From: Sanghuangporus weigelae
Taxonomy: Eukaryota > Basidiomycota > Agaricomycetes > Hymenochaetales > Hymenochaetaceae
Reading direction: 5' to 3'
DNA: 64,000 nt
Assembly: GCA_033182465.1 (NCBI GenBank)
Contig: CP137322.1
Location: 1-64,000, forward strand
The notes beneath the pieces are model-generated. The model worked only from the letters and a program-made list of their open reading frames with translations. It had not been told where the DNA came from and did no database searches. Below are positions 1-8,401 of this stretch, piece after piece. The first letter of the stretch is position 1, and every line of letters begins with the position of its first letter. Position numbers and translations under genes: made by a program.

Positions 1-168
1 CCCTAACCCTAAAGCCTAACCCTAACCCTAAGCCTAACCCTAAGCCTAACCCTAAGCCTAACCCTAAGCCTAACCCTAAGCCTAACCCTAAGCCTAACCC
101 TAAGCCTAACCCTAAGCCTAACCCTAAGCCTAACCCTAAGCCTAACCCTAAAACCCTAAAGCCTAACC
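1..168. repeat. Telomeric array, variant 12-bp unit
   Basis: C-rich strand of a chromosome end. Apart from a few canonical CCCTAA units, most of the array is the 12-mer CCTAACCCTAAG, that is TTAGGG alternating with a TTAGGC-like unit on the G strand. Orientation (C-rich 5' to 3' from base 1) is that expected for a left chromosome end. The regular dimer differs from a homogeneous telomerase product, so this may be the inner variant zone of the telomere or recombination-spread repeat. Related TTAGGC-like motifs recur inside the adjoining retroelement. Confidence 0.93.
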
Positions 169-626
169 CTAAGCCTAACACCTAACTCCTAGAGGTGCTA
201 ACCCATGTTTTGATAGTGCGTGACATACACTGTCAGGTGATTCCATTAGATTACGTAACTCGGATCAAATCGGACATCACTCGGATCTGCACCGGCATGA
301 TAGGATCAAGATCCGATCACAAACCCGTGATCGGAAAAAGGTACGCGACCTTACTAAGTGTTTACACTGACGATATTACGTTTCGGCCCGTTCACATGAC
401 AGCACGTGATACTCCAACCAATCGGAAAGATCGGTGAGTAATAATTTTTGACAACTGACTGACTAACCCCGACTCCGACACGGAGCGGACTGACTAACAT
501 GACTGACTAAGTACAGCCTGACGAGCCTTATAAAAAGGCGAAATTGGAGGTGTGTGTTCCCCCACTCACCAATTGCTGATTAGTCTTTTAGCTCGCTTTT
601 GGGATATTTGCTTCACCGCCTAACCC
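169..626 (+). repeat. Penelope-like element 5' repeat (pseudo-LTR), outer copy
   Basis: 458 bp, repeated at a constant offset of 4376 as 4545-5002. The lines compared are identical by eye. It starts in telomere-like CTAAGCCTAACACC and ends at CGCCTAACCC. It contains a hammerhead ribozyme motif (507-583). No long ATG-initiated ORF is present; the only open stretch begins with GTG and is not credible in a eukaryote. Confidence 0.85.
507..583 (+). ncRNA. Hammerhead ribozyme, type I
   Basis: All conserved core parts are present in order: CTGACGA at 518-524, a 5-bp stem II (525-529 with 535-539, loop ATAAA), GAAA at 540-543, stem III (TTGG 544-547 with CCAA 569-572, extended inward by GGTG/CACTC with a bulge), and TT at 573-574 as the U-H cleavage dinucleotide. 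Stem I is formed by 514-517 with 575-578, then an internal loop, then 507-510 with 580-583. Predicted cleavage is after 574, about 100 nt upstream of the ORF start. Hammerheads are known from Penelope-like elements. Cleavage itself is inferred, not shown. Confidence 0.85.
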
Positions 627-675
627 ACCATTACATCCCCTGTCGCCCTAGCATACTTGTATTTTCTGTCCTACC

Positions 676-3600
676 ATGAACTCTTTTACCTCTACGCTTT
701 TGCGGGCCATGTCCCCTTTGACGGATGCAGGCCCTTCGGATTTTCTCAGTAAATCTGCAGGAAATTCGCAAGCGCGCTATGGACGCATCCACCGGCTCCA
801 GGCGGCCTCTAGCCTGGAGGAGTTAATTTCTCTAGTCCCTGCGGACTACCGGTCGCTTCTGCGGTCACCTCTTCTTTCCATTGCGTCTACGGCTGAAAAG
901 CTGCAGAAGGCGAAAGTCAGTCTGGAGAACTGGCGGAGCGCTCAAAGCGCCGGAAAGATCCCCGCCTTCATCCGTTCTCAAGCCCCTTCTGTCCAAAAGA
1001 CGAAGGAATACAAGGCTGAAACGGGGCGGGTCGTGGAATCTACGGTTGCGTCTATTCATGATGCTTATCTTAAGGACGTTCTCTCAGCGGCAATCGCTGA
1101 AAAAGAGGATGAAGTCATTTTCCTAAAGGACCGTATGAACCATGAGCGCCTCTTCCGCGAGATCAGCGACTTAGTCAAAGCTCGCGGCGCAGTGCTTACT
1201 ACTTCCCAGTTGCTTCCCGAATTTGTCATGAAAATGAACGAACAGACAGGGCAACAGGAACAAGTACTTGAATGGCGTCCATCCCCCGTTGCTGCACGTA
1301 TTGCCGAAGAACTCCTTTGCGACTGTATGGCTTACGTATACCGCGCTATCGATATCGTCAATGGCCGGCATCTTATTGCGGATCAAAAGAAAGATCGCAA
1401 AAGGCAGATAGCGAAGACAGCCGACATCGAAATGGCCGACGCAACTACAGCTTCAAGCTCGAAAGTCGCCCCATCGATTCAATCTGCGATCGATAAAGCA
1501 ATATCGAGTCGGCTCAAAAAGGTTAACGCACCTAAGAAAGGCAAAAAGGTCGGTAGTCCAGTAGATCATCTCACTAGTACACTCAGTGATATGACATTCT
1601 GGAATACCACAGAACCCGAAAAAGAAGTCGTCAACCTCCAAACCGGTAAACGCGCCGCGATACATCCCGCCTGCCCTCGGAAAAGGCAAAGGCAAGATCG
1701 GATCCGCACTTTCGCGCAAACCCGTACCGAAGTCCAAAACCTCGGTTTTAAAGAAGAAAGCTCCGAAAGGAAAGGGAAAGGGAAAGAGCAAGGCATGAAA
1801 CGGTACGCAGACACATTCGTATATATGCCAGGAAAACCCCATCTCATTCCGGATTGGATTCTTGATATCCCCTTCATGGATGCAGTTAAAATAGTAATCT
1901 TAAATACGCCTGTAGATATTATCAGTGCCGCCCAATTTAAGAATATCGTTCATTGCAGCCCTGGTGTGAGCCTTCCAACTGAATTAAGTCACCAACTGAG
2001 TGTAGGCATGAAATATATGTTCATGCGTCCAGGTAATGCTAAACTTATTACTAGCGCCTGGAATGACTTCAAACGTAGATTAAGATGGCGTCTTAAATTT
2101 GCATTTGATAAAGCATCGCCCTTTGGTGTAAGCGATGAGTTCTATGACCCCGATTATGACGTGCGTAAAACTACAAAAAATAAACCGCCCGTGCTACCGC
2201 TATATCTCGAATGGGGCCTTAAGAAGGGTAATCATTTCGTATTTAAATCGATTGAAAAAATACCTCTTAAGGACGAACCGGATCAATTTAAACCTCTCAA
2301 TCCGGCCATCCATACCCTCGAGAAATTCTTAAGTGAACATAATTATGTAATCACACATACTGATAAGAACTTGGGCATTGCGGTGTCTGAGAGAACTTGG
2401 ATCATAGACAAATGTCTCGACATTCTCAAGTCAGAAAAGGATTATCAACCCTTGACTCGTACACAAGCTTGGAAATATCTTGACGTTAAATACAAACTTT
2501 GCTCAGAATTATCTGAAGACGCTGATGCATATGTCCCATATCAATACGGATCAGTCGCTGACTTTTTGCGGTCTAAATTACCGGAAGACAACGATTTTAT
2601 TAATGCATTTCAACGTAACTATCATGTGCCTACCTTTTATGGTATACCCAAAATCCATAAACAACCCGTCAAATTACGACCGATTGTTCCATGTCACAGT
2701 GCCATGCAAAACCCCTATGCAAAGTATTGTTCAAAAATGCTGAAACCGATTATCCAGTCGGCGCCTACCATTATACATGGTACAAAAGATCTGGCGCTAA
2801 AATTCAGCAAAATCAATATTAGCACACATCGCCGATGGTTTATAGTCACCGGTGACGTAGTCGCATTCTACCCAAACATTCCTCTATTACAATGTCTCGA
2901 TATAGTGTACGACATGTATATTAACCATTATTGGCAACGAATATTAGACAATCGCGAACCTACGTTTTTTGTGAAAGAACAACAAGAGTTCTTTAAACAC
3001 GCTCTATATTGTGCTAATACCGATCTTGTACTGCAATTTCAAGAACAGTTTTACCTCCAAATCCGCGGCCTCGCAATGGGTGTCGCAGACTCACCGGATC
3101 TTGCTAATTTATTCGGTTGGTTCTTTGAAAGTAAAGCCAACATTCTTACCCATCCGTCAATCCCATTTTACGGAAGGTACATCGACGACTGCCTTGCACT
3201 AGTATATGCTGATAGCGAAACTGAAGCATGTAATCTCGTCAGCAGTCTCATAAAGTTCGATGGTTGCACTATTAAATGGTCCGCGTCTGCCTACGGGCAA
3301 CCCTTCCTTGACATGTACATATACAGAGACCATTACGGTCTTCTCCAACACATGCCATACCGCAAAGCACGGAACCATCAAGAAAGAATTCCATTCATAT
3401 CACATCACCCAATGGATGTCAAAAGAGGTACGTTCATTGGCGAAATGTCGCGCTTAGCCACACTCAGCAGTACATGGTCACATTACTCTGATGCACTTCA
3501 TGGATTAGTCTCCTTATACGTGCAACGTGGTTACCCGCGTGAACTTGTTATATCATGGCTTAAAAATAATATCCAAGAACGATGGCAAAATCGGATCTCT

Positions 3601-4173
3601 TCCAATGGTCCTAAACGGGAGCCCGCAAACGTTCTTGTTCTTAAATCAGAATATAACATGGTCTGGAATTACTTTTCAGCTACAGAATTATCAAAAACTA
3701 TCTTCGGATACTGGGTCGAGTGGCTCGAAAGAGCCGAACGATGTGAACCTTATAATATAGAGTTCCCAGCACCGATGTCGTTGGTTGGTGATGATATCTC
3801 AGGGTCTACGGCCGCCTCTACGGGGGTTCGCAATGCGACTGGGACGGAGCAAATCTTCGTACCTGACGTGCGTAAGCTAGATATCCTTAACCGGAGAATC
3901 CTTGTCTCACGAAAGCGAACAAGGAATTTATTTGATCTCGCATCATTATGGAAAAAGACAGTTTTTGAACACTTGGATGAGCTAGTAGCCAAGGACGAAG
4001 GAGGGATAATGGAAACAGACCCTCCTCCAGCTACTATCGCTACGCCCGCCAATATTAACATACCTCCTGGTACACCGCCCCGACGAAGGGCAGATGGTAA
4101 ACCGATCGAAGACGGAGACGAAATTATTATTGGACGGGCCTCACCCAAAGACAACTCTACAGCTTGGCGATGA
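676..4173 (+). CDS. Penelope-like reverse transcriptase, 1165 aa
   Basis: Single-exon ORF with a Penelope/TERT-related reverse transcriptase in its second half. The N-terminal 350 residues are basic and Lys/Arg-rich with no recognised domain. A GIPKIHK motif (about residue 660) precedes the palm and is typical of Penelope RTs. Motif A is GDVVAFYPNIP with D727; motif C is YIDD with D837 and D838. The RGLAMGVADSPDLAN segment before motif C also fits the family. The roughly 250 residues after the RT show no GIY-YIG nuclease, so the protein would need a free 3' end such as a telomeric overhang as primer. The ORF is uninterrupted, so this copy may be functional. ATG 676 is the first in-frame start after the ribozyme motif. 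Confidence 0.88.
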   Translation: MNSFTSTLLRAMSPLTDAGPSDFLSKSAGNSQARYGRIHRLQAASSLEELISLVPADYRSLLRSPLLSIASTAEKLQKAKVSLENWRSAQSAGKIPAFIRSQAPSVQKTKEYKAETGRVVESTVASIHDAYLKDVLSAAIAEKEDEVIFLKDRMNHERLFREISDLVKARGAVLTTSQLLPEFVMKMNEQTGQQEQVLEWRPSPVAARIAEELLCDCMAYVYRAIDIVNGRHLIADQKKDRKRQIAKTADIEMADATTASSSKVAPSIQSAIDKAISSRLKKVNAPKKGKKVGSPVDHLTSTLSDMTFWNTTEPEKEVVNLQTGKRAAIHPACPRKRQRQDRIRTFAQTRTEVQNLGFKEESSERKGKGKEQGMKRYADTFVYMPGKPHLIPDWILDIPFMDAVKIVILNTPVDIISAAQFKNIVHCSPGVSLPTELSHQLSVGMKYMFMRPGNAKLITSAWNDFKRRLRWRLKFAFDKASPFGVSDEFYDPDYDVRKTTKNKPPVLPLYLEWGLKKGNHFVFKSIEKIPLKDEPDQFKPLNPAIHTLEKFLSEHNYVITHTDKNLGIAVSERTWIIDKCLDILKSEKDYQPLTRTQAWKYLDVKYKLCSELSEDADAYVPYQYGSVADFLRSKLPEDNDFINAFQRNYHVPTFYGIPKIHKQPVKLRPIVPCHSAMQNPYAKYCSKMLKPIIQSAPTIIHGTKDLALKFSKINISTHRRWFIVTGDVVAFYPNIPLLQCLDIVYDMYINHYWQRILDNREPTFFVKEQQEFFKHALYCANTDLVLQFQEQFYLQIRGLAMGVADSPDLANLFGWFFESKANILTHPSIPFYGRYIDDCLALVYADSETEACNLVSSLIKFDGCTIKWSASAYGQPFLDMYIYRDHYGLLQHMPYRKARNHQERIPFISHHPMDVKRGTFIGEMSRLATLSSTWSHYSDALHGLVSLYVQRGYPRELVISWLKNNIQERWQNRISSNGPKREPANVLVLKSEYNMVWNYFSATELSKTIFGYWVEWLERAERCEPYNIEFPAPMSLVGDDISGSTAASTGVRNATGTEQIFVPDVRKLDILNRRILVSRKRTRNLFDLASLWKKTVFEHLDELVAKDEGGIMETDPPPATIATPANINIPPGTPPRRRADGKPIEDGDEIIIGRASPKDNSTAWR

Positions 4174-4544
4174 AAAGCAGGTGTGTAGGTGAACTACAGA
4201 CTCCTCATAGTAAGGGCATGGGTCACCCGAAACGTGTGAGCGACGAGGTGAACCGTATTTATGCACTTGTTAATCGTTGTTGAGTTACCAGATCTAGCCG
4301 TTAGTAGGTAAAAATACCCTCCGAGCGCCGTTAGTGAAGGAAGAGTAAATCTTTGTGTATTCTGTAGGACAGTCACATTCAGTCGGTAGGTACTACGGTA
4401 CTATTTCGTTACGGTTTTATTAATCGTGGTCTTTTAGAGCCCCCAAGCCTAACCTGAACCTAAGCCTAACCGTATGTACTATACTTAATCGTATATAAGT
4501 CAATTATTCTGACATGTTCTTGATATCCTTAGCTAATCCTAACG
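4174..4544 (+). other. 3' untranslated region of the Penelope-like element
   Basis: No ORF is supported. It contains short degenerate telomere-like motifs at about 4445-4472 (AAGCCTAACC, CCTAAGCCTAACC) and again at 4533-4552, leading into the second copy of the 5' repeat. These could pair with TTAGGG/TTAGGC overhangs during priming. Confidence 0.6.
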
Positions 4545-5002
4545 CTAAGCCTAACACCTAACTCCTAGAGGTGCTAACCCATGTTTTGATAGTGCGTGAC
4601 ATACACTGTCAGGTGATTCCATTAGATTACGTAACTCGGATCAAATCGGACATCACTCGGATCTGCACCGGCATGATAGGATCAAGATCCGATCACAAAC
4701 CCGTGATCGGAAAAAGGTACGCGACCTTACTAAGTGTTTACACTGACGATATTACGTTTCGGCCCGTTCACATGACAGCACGTGATACTCCAACCAATCG
4801 GAAAGATCGGTGAGTAATAATTTTTGACAACTGACTGACTAACCCCGACTCCGACACGGAGCGGACTGACTAACATGACTGACTAAGTACAGCCTGACGA
4901 GCCTTATAAAAAGGCGAAATTGGAGGTGTGTGTTCCCCCACTCACCAATTGCTGATTAGTCTTTTAGCTCGCTTTTGGGATATTTGCTTCACCGCCTAAC
5001 CC
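4545..5002 (+). repeat. Penelope-like element 5' repeat, inner copy
   Basis: Second copy of the 458-bp region, ending at ...CACCGCCTAACCC. The next bases are TAATGCC and then truncated host gene. Position 5002 is where the outer copy instead continues into its leader (ACCATTACATCC). The junction therefore carries CCTAACCCTAA, about two telomere units. Confidence 0.88.
4883..4959 (+). ncRNA. Hammerhead ribozyme, second copy
   Basis: Same motif as 507-583 at offset 4376, with core CTGACGA (4894-4900), GAAA (4916-4919) and all three stems unchanged. It lies in the inner repeat, so a read-through transcript could be cut twice, releasing a unit-length RNA. Confidence 0.83.
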
Positions 5003-5894
5003 TAATGCCAATGAACCCAATTTGGATCTCACACTCCATAAATGTAATGTTCTTGAAGAGATACTTGCAAGTGGCCAGATATGGAGTGATCTCATCTGGT
5101 TTGCTAAAGCCTTTCTCTATCTTCATAAAGAGGCTGGCTAAGAAGATTTGCCATGGACAGTGAGCTCTGCCATTCATAAGTTCTTCTTTGGGTGTGGTGA
5201 TCAGAGCAAAGCATATTTTGTGTAGTGCCTGGATATTGTCATGCTCTCTAAAGATGAGAGATGTTCCTATCAGCCTCATGTGACAAAGTTGAAAGATTTC
5301 ACTCTGACTTACTGTTGTAGTATATTCCATGCTTCTGAACAAGTCTTCCTCTGCTCTTTGGTGAGTCTCATTTGATACTCCTTCTCCTTGGCAGTGAGTG
5401 AATGAACAGCCAACTTGATGAATCTGACCAAAAGTTGACTATAGTCCTCAAGTGTCTCCATATTATTAATGACCTTCCAGACAGAATTGATCTCTCTATG
5501 TCCATCATAAGTCTGTCTCTTTTAATAGAATATAAAAGAAAGGGAGACTTACATTGGCCAGTTTTGAAAGGCTCTCAAAGAGCTGTACATCTTTAAACTT
5601 GCCATATCCTTCACTTGAATAAGGTACATGAGACATAGATGTCTCAGAAAGTATAAGGAATCATTGAGCTTGGGAAGCTCTAGTGTTTTTTTGATCCTTT
5701 CTCTTTCCTCCATACTATCATACCAATCACCAAGGATAAGATGCCACCGTGTCATGTTGATGTATGGTGGGACATCTCTGTCATGAATGGTGGAGACTGG
5801 AGCATCAGAGAATGTAGGCATGTGTTGCAAAGTCTCTTGATGGAAGTCCTGAAAGATGCTGCCCATAGGTTTAGAGTGTTGAATAGATTGGATG
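5003..5894 (-). pseudogene. 3' part of truncated subtelomeric C2H2/OrsD-like gene
   Basis: Continuation, on the far side of Gypsy-1, of the gene at 18200-19676. Removing the retroelement and one GGATG copy keeps the frame open. Three coding pieces can be spliced: from the insertion site to 5553, 5495-5313 and 5247 down to about 5007. Introns 5552-5496 and 5312-5248 have GTAAGT donors and AG acceptors, with phases that agree. The product is hydrophobic and Trp/Leu-rich with no recognised catalytic motif; the layout resembles the region after the zinc fingers in OrsD/DUF3505 and telomere-linked helicase-type fungal proteins. The reading frame ends in telomeric TTAGGGTTAGG at the retroelement junction, so the natural 3' end of the gene is lost. 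Confidence 0.7.
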
Positions 5895-7405
5895 TGTTAG
5901 GGAGTAGGCCCGGGGTTACACCGGTTTGATCCTTTTGCCTAAGCAGCGGTGTGTTGTGCAGAGGTGATCTTATCTACCCACGTCTGGCTGTACCACGCGG
6001 TCCCTTACTAGCCTTCCTAGTCGCGGTCCGAGTTATGGATGCTTTCAGATACGAGGTAATAGTAAAGCAGATTGGGATTTCCAAGAGGCGTGATAGTACA
6101 AAGCACACAGTAATAGCTCGCTGTAGGGCAAGCTTTACACCAGTGTGTAAGAGGATCGAAAGATGGGGAAATGAGGGCCTAATCCTACAACTATTTATGC
6201 TCCCAGATATTCCATTTTCCGTCCTATTTCTTACTCATCCTGTCTCCACTTTACTCCACTTTCCTCCACCATTACATCTGTTCCTTTGTCATCCTGCTGC
6301 GCTTCGCTCCACTTTGCTCCAATCTTTGTAAGGTCGTCTCCACTATGACAGAATTCTTTGGAGTTGCTGACTGAGACAATAGAGGTGGTGCTCCGATATG
6401 GAATGCTCCACTGTCAGTACTCCATAACGATGTCATTGCCGTCATTGAGTGGCATCTTTGCTCTTGGAGCGATGTAGGCTGCTCGGTATGTGATTCTTCG
6501 GAATTCATCTCGAGGTCCAGCGAGGGTAAGCATAACTCGCACGTCAGTGTTAAGGTGTCGGGTCGGTGTAGAGTATGGTCCAAGGCATATCATGAACTGC
6601 ATAAGCTCTGCTGGTGGGTTCTGCTGGGTTCTGGTGACTAGCCATGCTTTGCCTTCGTATCGTATATCTCGAATGTAGCGCCATATCCTTCGTTGTATAA
6701 GGAGTTGTAATTGCTTGGTTTCCAGGTTCGCATCTCTCGGTAAATAAAGGTTTGCCTGTATCGTAGATGCTGGACATGGTGTGTGCAACTCCGGTCTATA
6801 CCATCCAATCATTCTCCAAGTTATCGGGTTCGCAGTTCGAGGGGTCCGAGTTGTGATCGTGAGTTCCTCTCGTTTCTTGGGTACTATTGGGCTTGGTGGA
6901 TTGGAATGCATTGTATCCTGAAGGTGTCGCTCGGTTTCGATGTGACAGTCACGCGTACCAACCGTTGCCGTGCATACTAAGTAGTATACTTCATAAAGGA
7001 CCATGTAAACTCGTGCACAGACTTGACAGTGCTGAAATGCCAGTGAGGTCTCCATAAACCTTATTAGCCTTTAGCCTTTTAGCGTTTAGGCTTTAGTAGT
7101 TGTGCTTCTGGACTTCTAAGAAGTTTGATCGCTTCTTTTGATCGAGGTCGCTCTGGTTGCTTGGTCGGCGGCGTTAGAGTGGTAGTCCGCGGTAATAGGC
7201 GGTCGGCGGTGTTAGCTGTTAGCGGGATTACGTATCCGCTTCGGTGCTTCTAGCGCTCGGGTGGTAACGGGTTACTGTTGCCTAGGCCGCTCGATTGCTT
7301 GGGCCTTTGATAGCTGGCTTGGTTACCGGTCGCGTTTGGAAAGCTGATCGTGTAGATCTGTTGATCGCGTTGATCCTGATGCGAGATTTTGAGCGGATCC
7401 TTTCA
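5895..7405 (-). repeat. Gypsy-1 3' LTR (copy 1)
   Basis: 1511 bp. On the coding strand it begins TGAAAGGATCC and ends CCTACTCCCTAACA. It contains a 213-codon ORF. Same length as 16689-18199; the copy-2 LTR (54537-56058) is 1522 bp because of an extra 10-bp ACTTTACTCC-type repeat unit and a single-base insertion. Confidence 0.93.
6414..7055 (-). CDS. ORF inside the Gypsy-1 LTR, 213 aa, unknown function
   Basis: An uninterrupted 213-codon ORF starting about 350 nt into the LTR. No known domain is recognised. The predicted protein is Arg/Pro-rich, with a possible hydrophobic N-terminal stretch (ARVYMVLYEVYYLVC, about residues 14-28). The protein is the same in all three LTRs of the window, and the two nucleotide differences seen in copy 2 (near 55170 and 55322) are both silent, whereas the LTR outside the ORF carries more substitutions and an indel. 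This suggests a selected protein. It would be transcribed only if initiation occurs early in the LTR or upstream of it. A coincidental open frame cannot be excluded. Confidence 0.5.
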   Translation of the reverse strand: METSLAFQHCQVCARVYMVLYEVYYLVCTATVGTRDCHIETERHLQDTMHSNPPSPIVPKKREELTITTRTPRTANPITWRMIGWYRPELHTPCPASTIQANLYLPRDANLETKQLQLLIQRRIWRYIRDIRYEGKAWLVTRTQQNPPAELMQFMICLGPYSTPTRHLNTDVRVMLTLAGPRDEFRRITYRAAYIAPRAKMPLNDGNDIVMEY

Positions 7406-7421
7406 CTACACCCCCCCTAAG
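7406..7421 (-). other. Gypsy-1 polypurine tract next to 3' LTR
   Basis: On the coding strand TTAGGGGGGGTGTAG lies directly before the LTR start TGAAAGG, where plus-strand DNA synthesis would be primed. The same run (CTACACCCCCCCTAA on the + strand) precedes the copy-2 internal region at 56059. Confidence 0.7.
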
Positions 7422-7529
7422 ATGAACTTTCGGAGAAATGTTCATCCTAATCCGTGAGAAAGCTCGGATAAAGGGTCGCCTAGTGATGGTTGATTTTTGC
7501 TATCAAACCATCATCATCTCTGCTCCAAA

Positions 7530-7845
7530 ATGTCGAAAGTCGCCGCTGCTGTTACTGTTTTTGTCGTTATTGTCGCGATTTTCGGCATAAATCATTGGAT
7601 TTTGGAGCGTAAGAGGCGTGCTCAGGTAAGTGATGCATGCTCTGTGCCGTTTCAAGTCGTTAATCTTCCTCTAGGAGGCCGACTTTGAAATGCAATCGTT
7701 CCAGCGCGATGTTACGACTGTTGCGCTTCGAGTTCACCTCGCGCTCGGTTATGACGTTGAGGATATCGATCCAGTCGTCGAAAATGCAGGTATTGCTTCG
7801 CAGGAACGTCGTGAAAAGGGTGTCTGGGAAGACATTGACTTGTAA
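7530..7845 (+). CDS. Antisense spliced gene for an 88-aa membrane protein in Gypsy-1
   Basis: Opposite strand to gag-pol. Exon 1 is 7530-7625 (32 codons), the intron is 7626-7674 (49 nt, GTAAGT...CTAG) and exon 2 is 7675-7845, ending TAA. Residues 4-25 form one hydrophobic helix (VAAAVTVFVVIVAIFGINHW), followed by a basic ERKRR cluster and then an acidic C-terminal half ending WEDIDL, so N-out/C-in topology is likely. The same gene is at 56183-56498 in copy 2. Between the copies the exons differ by four silent changes and one Val/Ala change, while the 49-nt intron has about four to five differences. This pattern supports a real gene under purifying selection. Function is unknown. A near-palindrome (GATGGTTGAT...ATCAAACCATC) lies just upstream of the ATG. 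Confidence 0.68.
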
Positions 7846-8401
7846 AGGGTGGTGGGAAGGGATATGAATATGAAATGTGCATCATGTAAAGAATATGACG
7901 CAATTGAAAGTGATAAGAAAGAAATTATAAAGTCATTAAAATCATTAAGTCGTTAATGAATAAGTTTTATACCAATTTGGGAGTGAAGTTCCAGGTGTTT
8001 ACCTACGGCTCTTCAACCCCCAAATGGAGTTTTTCGAAGAAAGAGTGTAATTGGAGTGCCTTTCAGCGTGAAGGCACATCCTAGCATAATGCAAGGGAGT
8101 GACTTCACGTAAACTTTTGGCTTCTCCGTTGCATAGAGGATAATAAAAGGTAGGCATAATCTGCTAATTCGGAGCCGGCACAATAAAACAATATACAAAA
8201 TGTCTAGGCCCTTGTAGGTTCTTTGACACTTCTGCATAGTGCTTCATTTGTGCTGGTTGGCCGAATAAGCGTGAAATAAAGAGGTGCATAAAGCATAATT
8301 TGGTCGGATGTGACCATAAATATCATAAGGTAAGAATGAAATGCATAATTGACCATGTCGGGTCACGATATGGGAAAGGGGTTGCATAAAAGAAGAGTTG
8401 T
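7846..8401. other. Gypsy-1 non-coding stretch between antisense gene and post-pol ORF
   Basis: AT-richer than the flanks; no supported ORF on either strand. It serves as the 3' flank of both convergent genes, so it probably holds their polyadenylation signals. Copy 2 lacks about 10 bp here relative to copy 1 (near 7930). Confidence 0.5.

Larger units (their letters stand above)
169..5002 (+). mobile_element. Telomere-attached Penelope-like retroelement (endonuclease-free type)
   Basis: The element is a 458-bp 5' region, one RT ORF, a 3' region with telomere-like motifs, and a second copy of the 458-bp region. Its 5' end faces the telomere and its 3' end faces inward, as expected if the element RNA is reverse-transcribed from the 3' overhang of a chromosome end. 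No GIY-YIG endonuclease is visible after the RT, matching the Athena/Coprina class of telomere-associated Penelope-like elements. The inner repeat may be a pseudo-LTR of this copy or a separate 3'-truncated copy. Its inner boundary lies in CCTAACCCTAA, which can pair with a TTAGGG overhang. Confidence 0.85.

Noticed and set aside
195-437. 80-codon open frame in the 5' repeat (also 4571-4813)
   Set aside because: It starts with GTG and has no domain; its identity in both copies is explained by the recent duplication of the whole repeat.
529-537. TATAAAAA as a TATA box of the Penelope-like element
   Set aside because: The bases form stem II and its loop of the hammerhead motif, which explains them better than a promoter.
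6272-6583. 103-codon minus frame in the LTR, overlapping the 213-codon ORF
   Set aside because: Between LTR copies it shows an amino-acid change where the 213-codon frame is silent, so it is probably a shadow.
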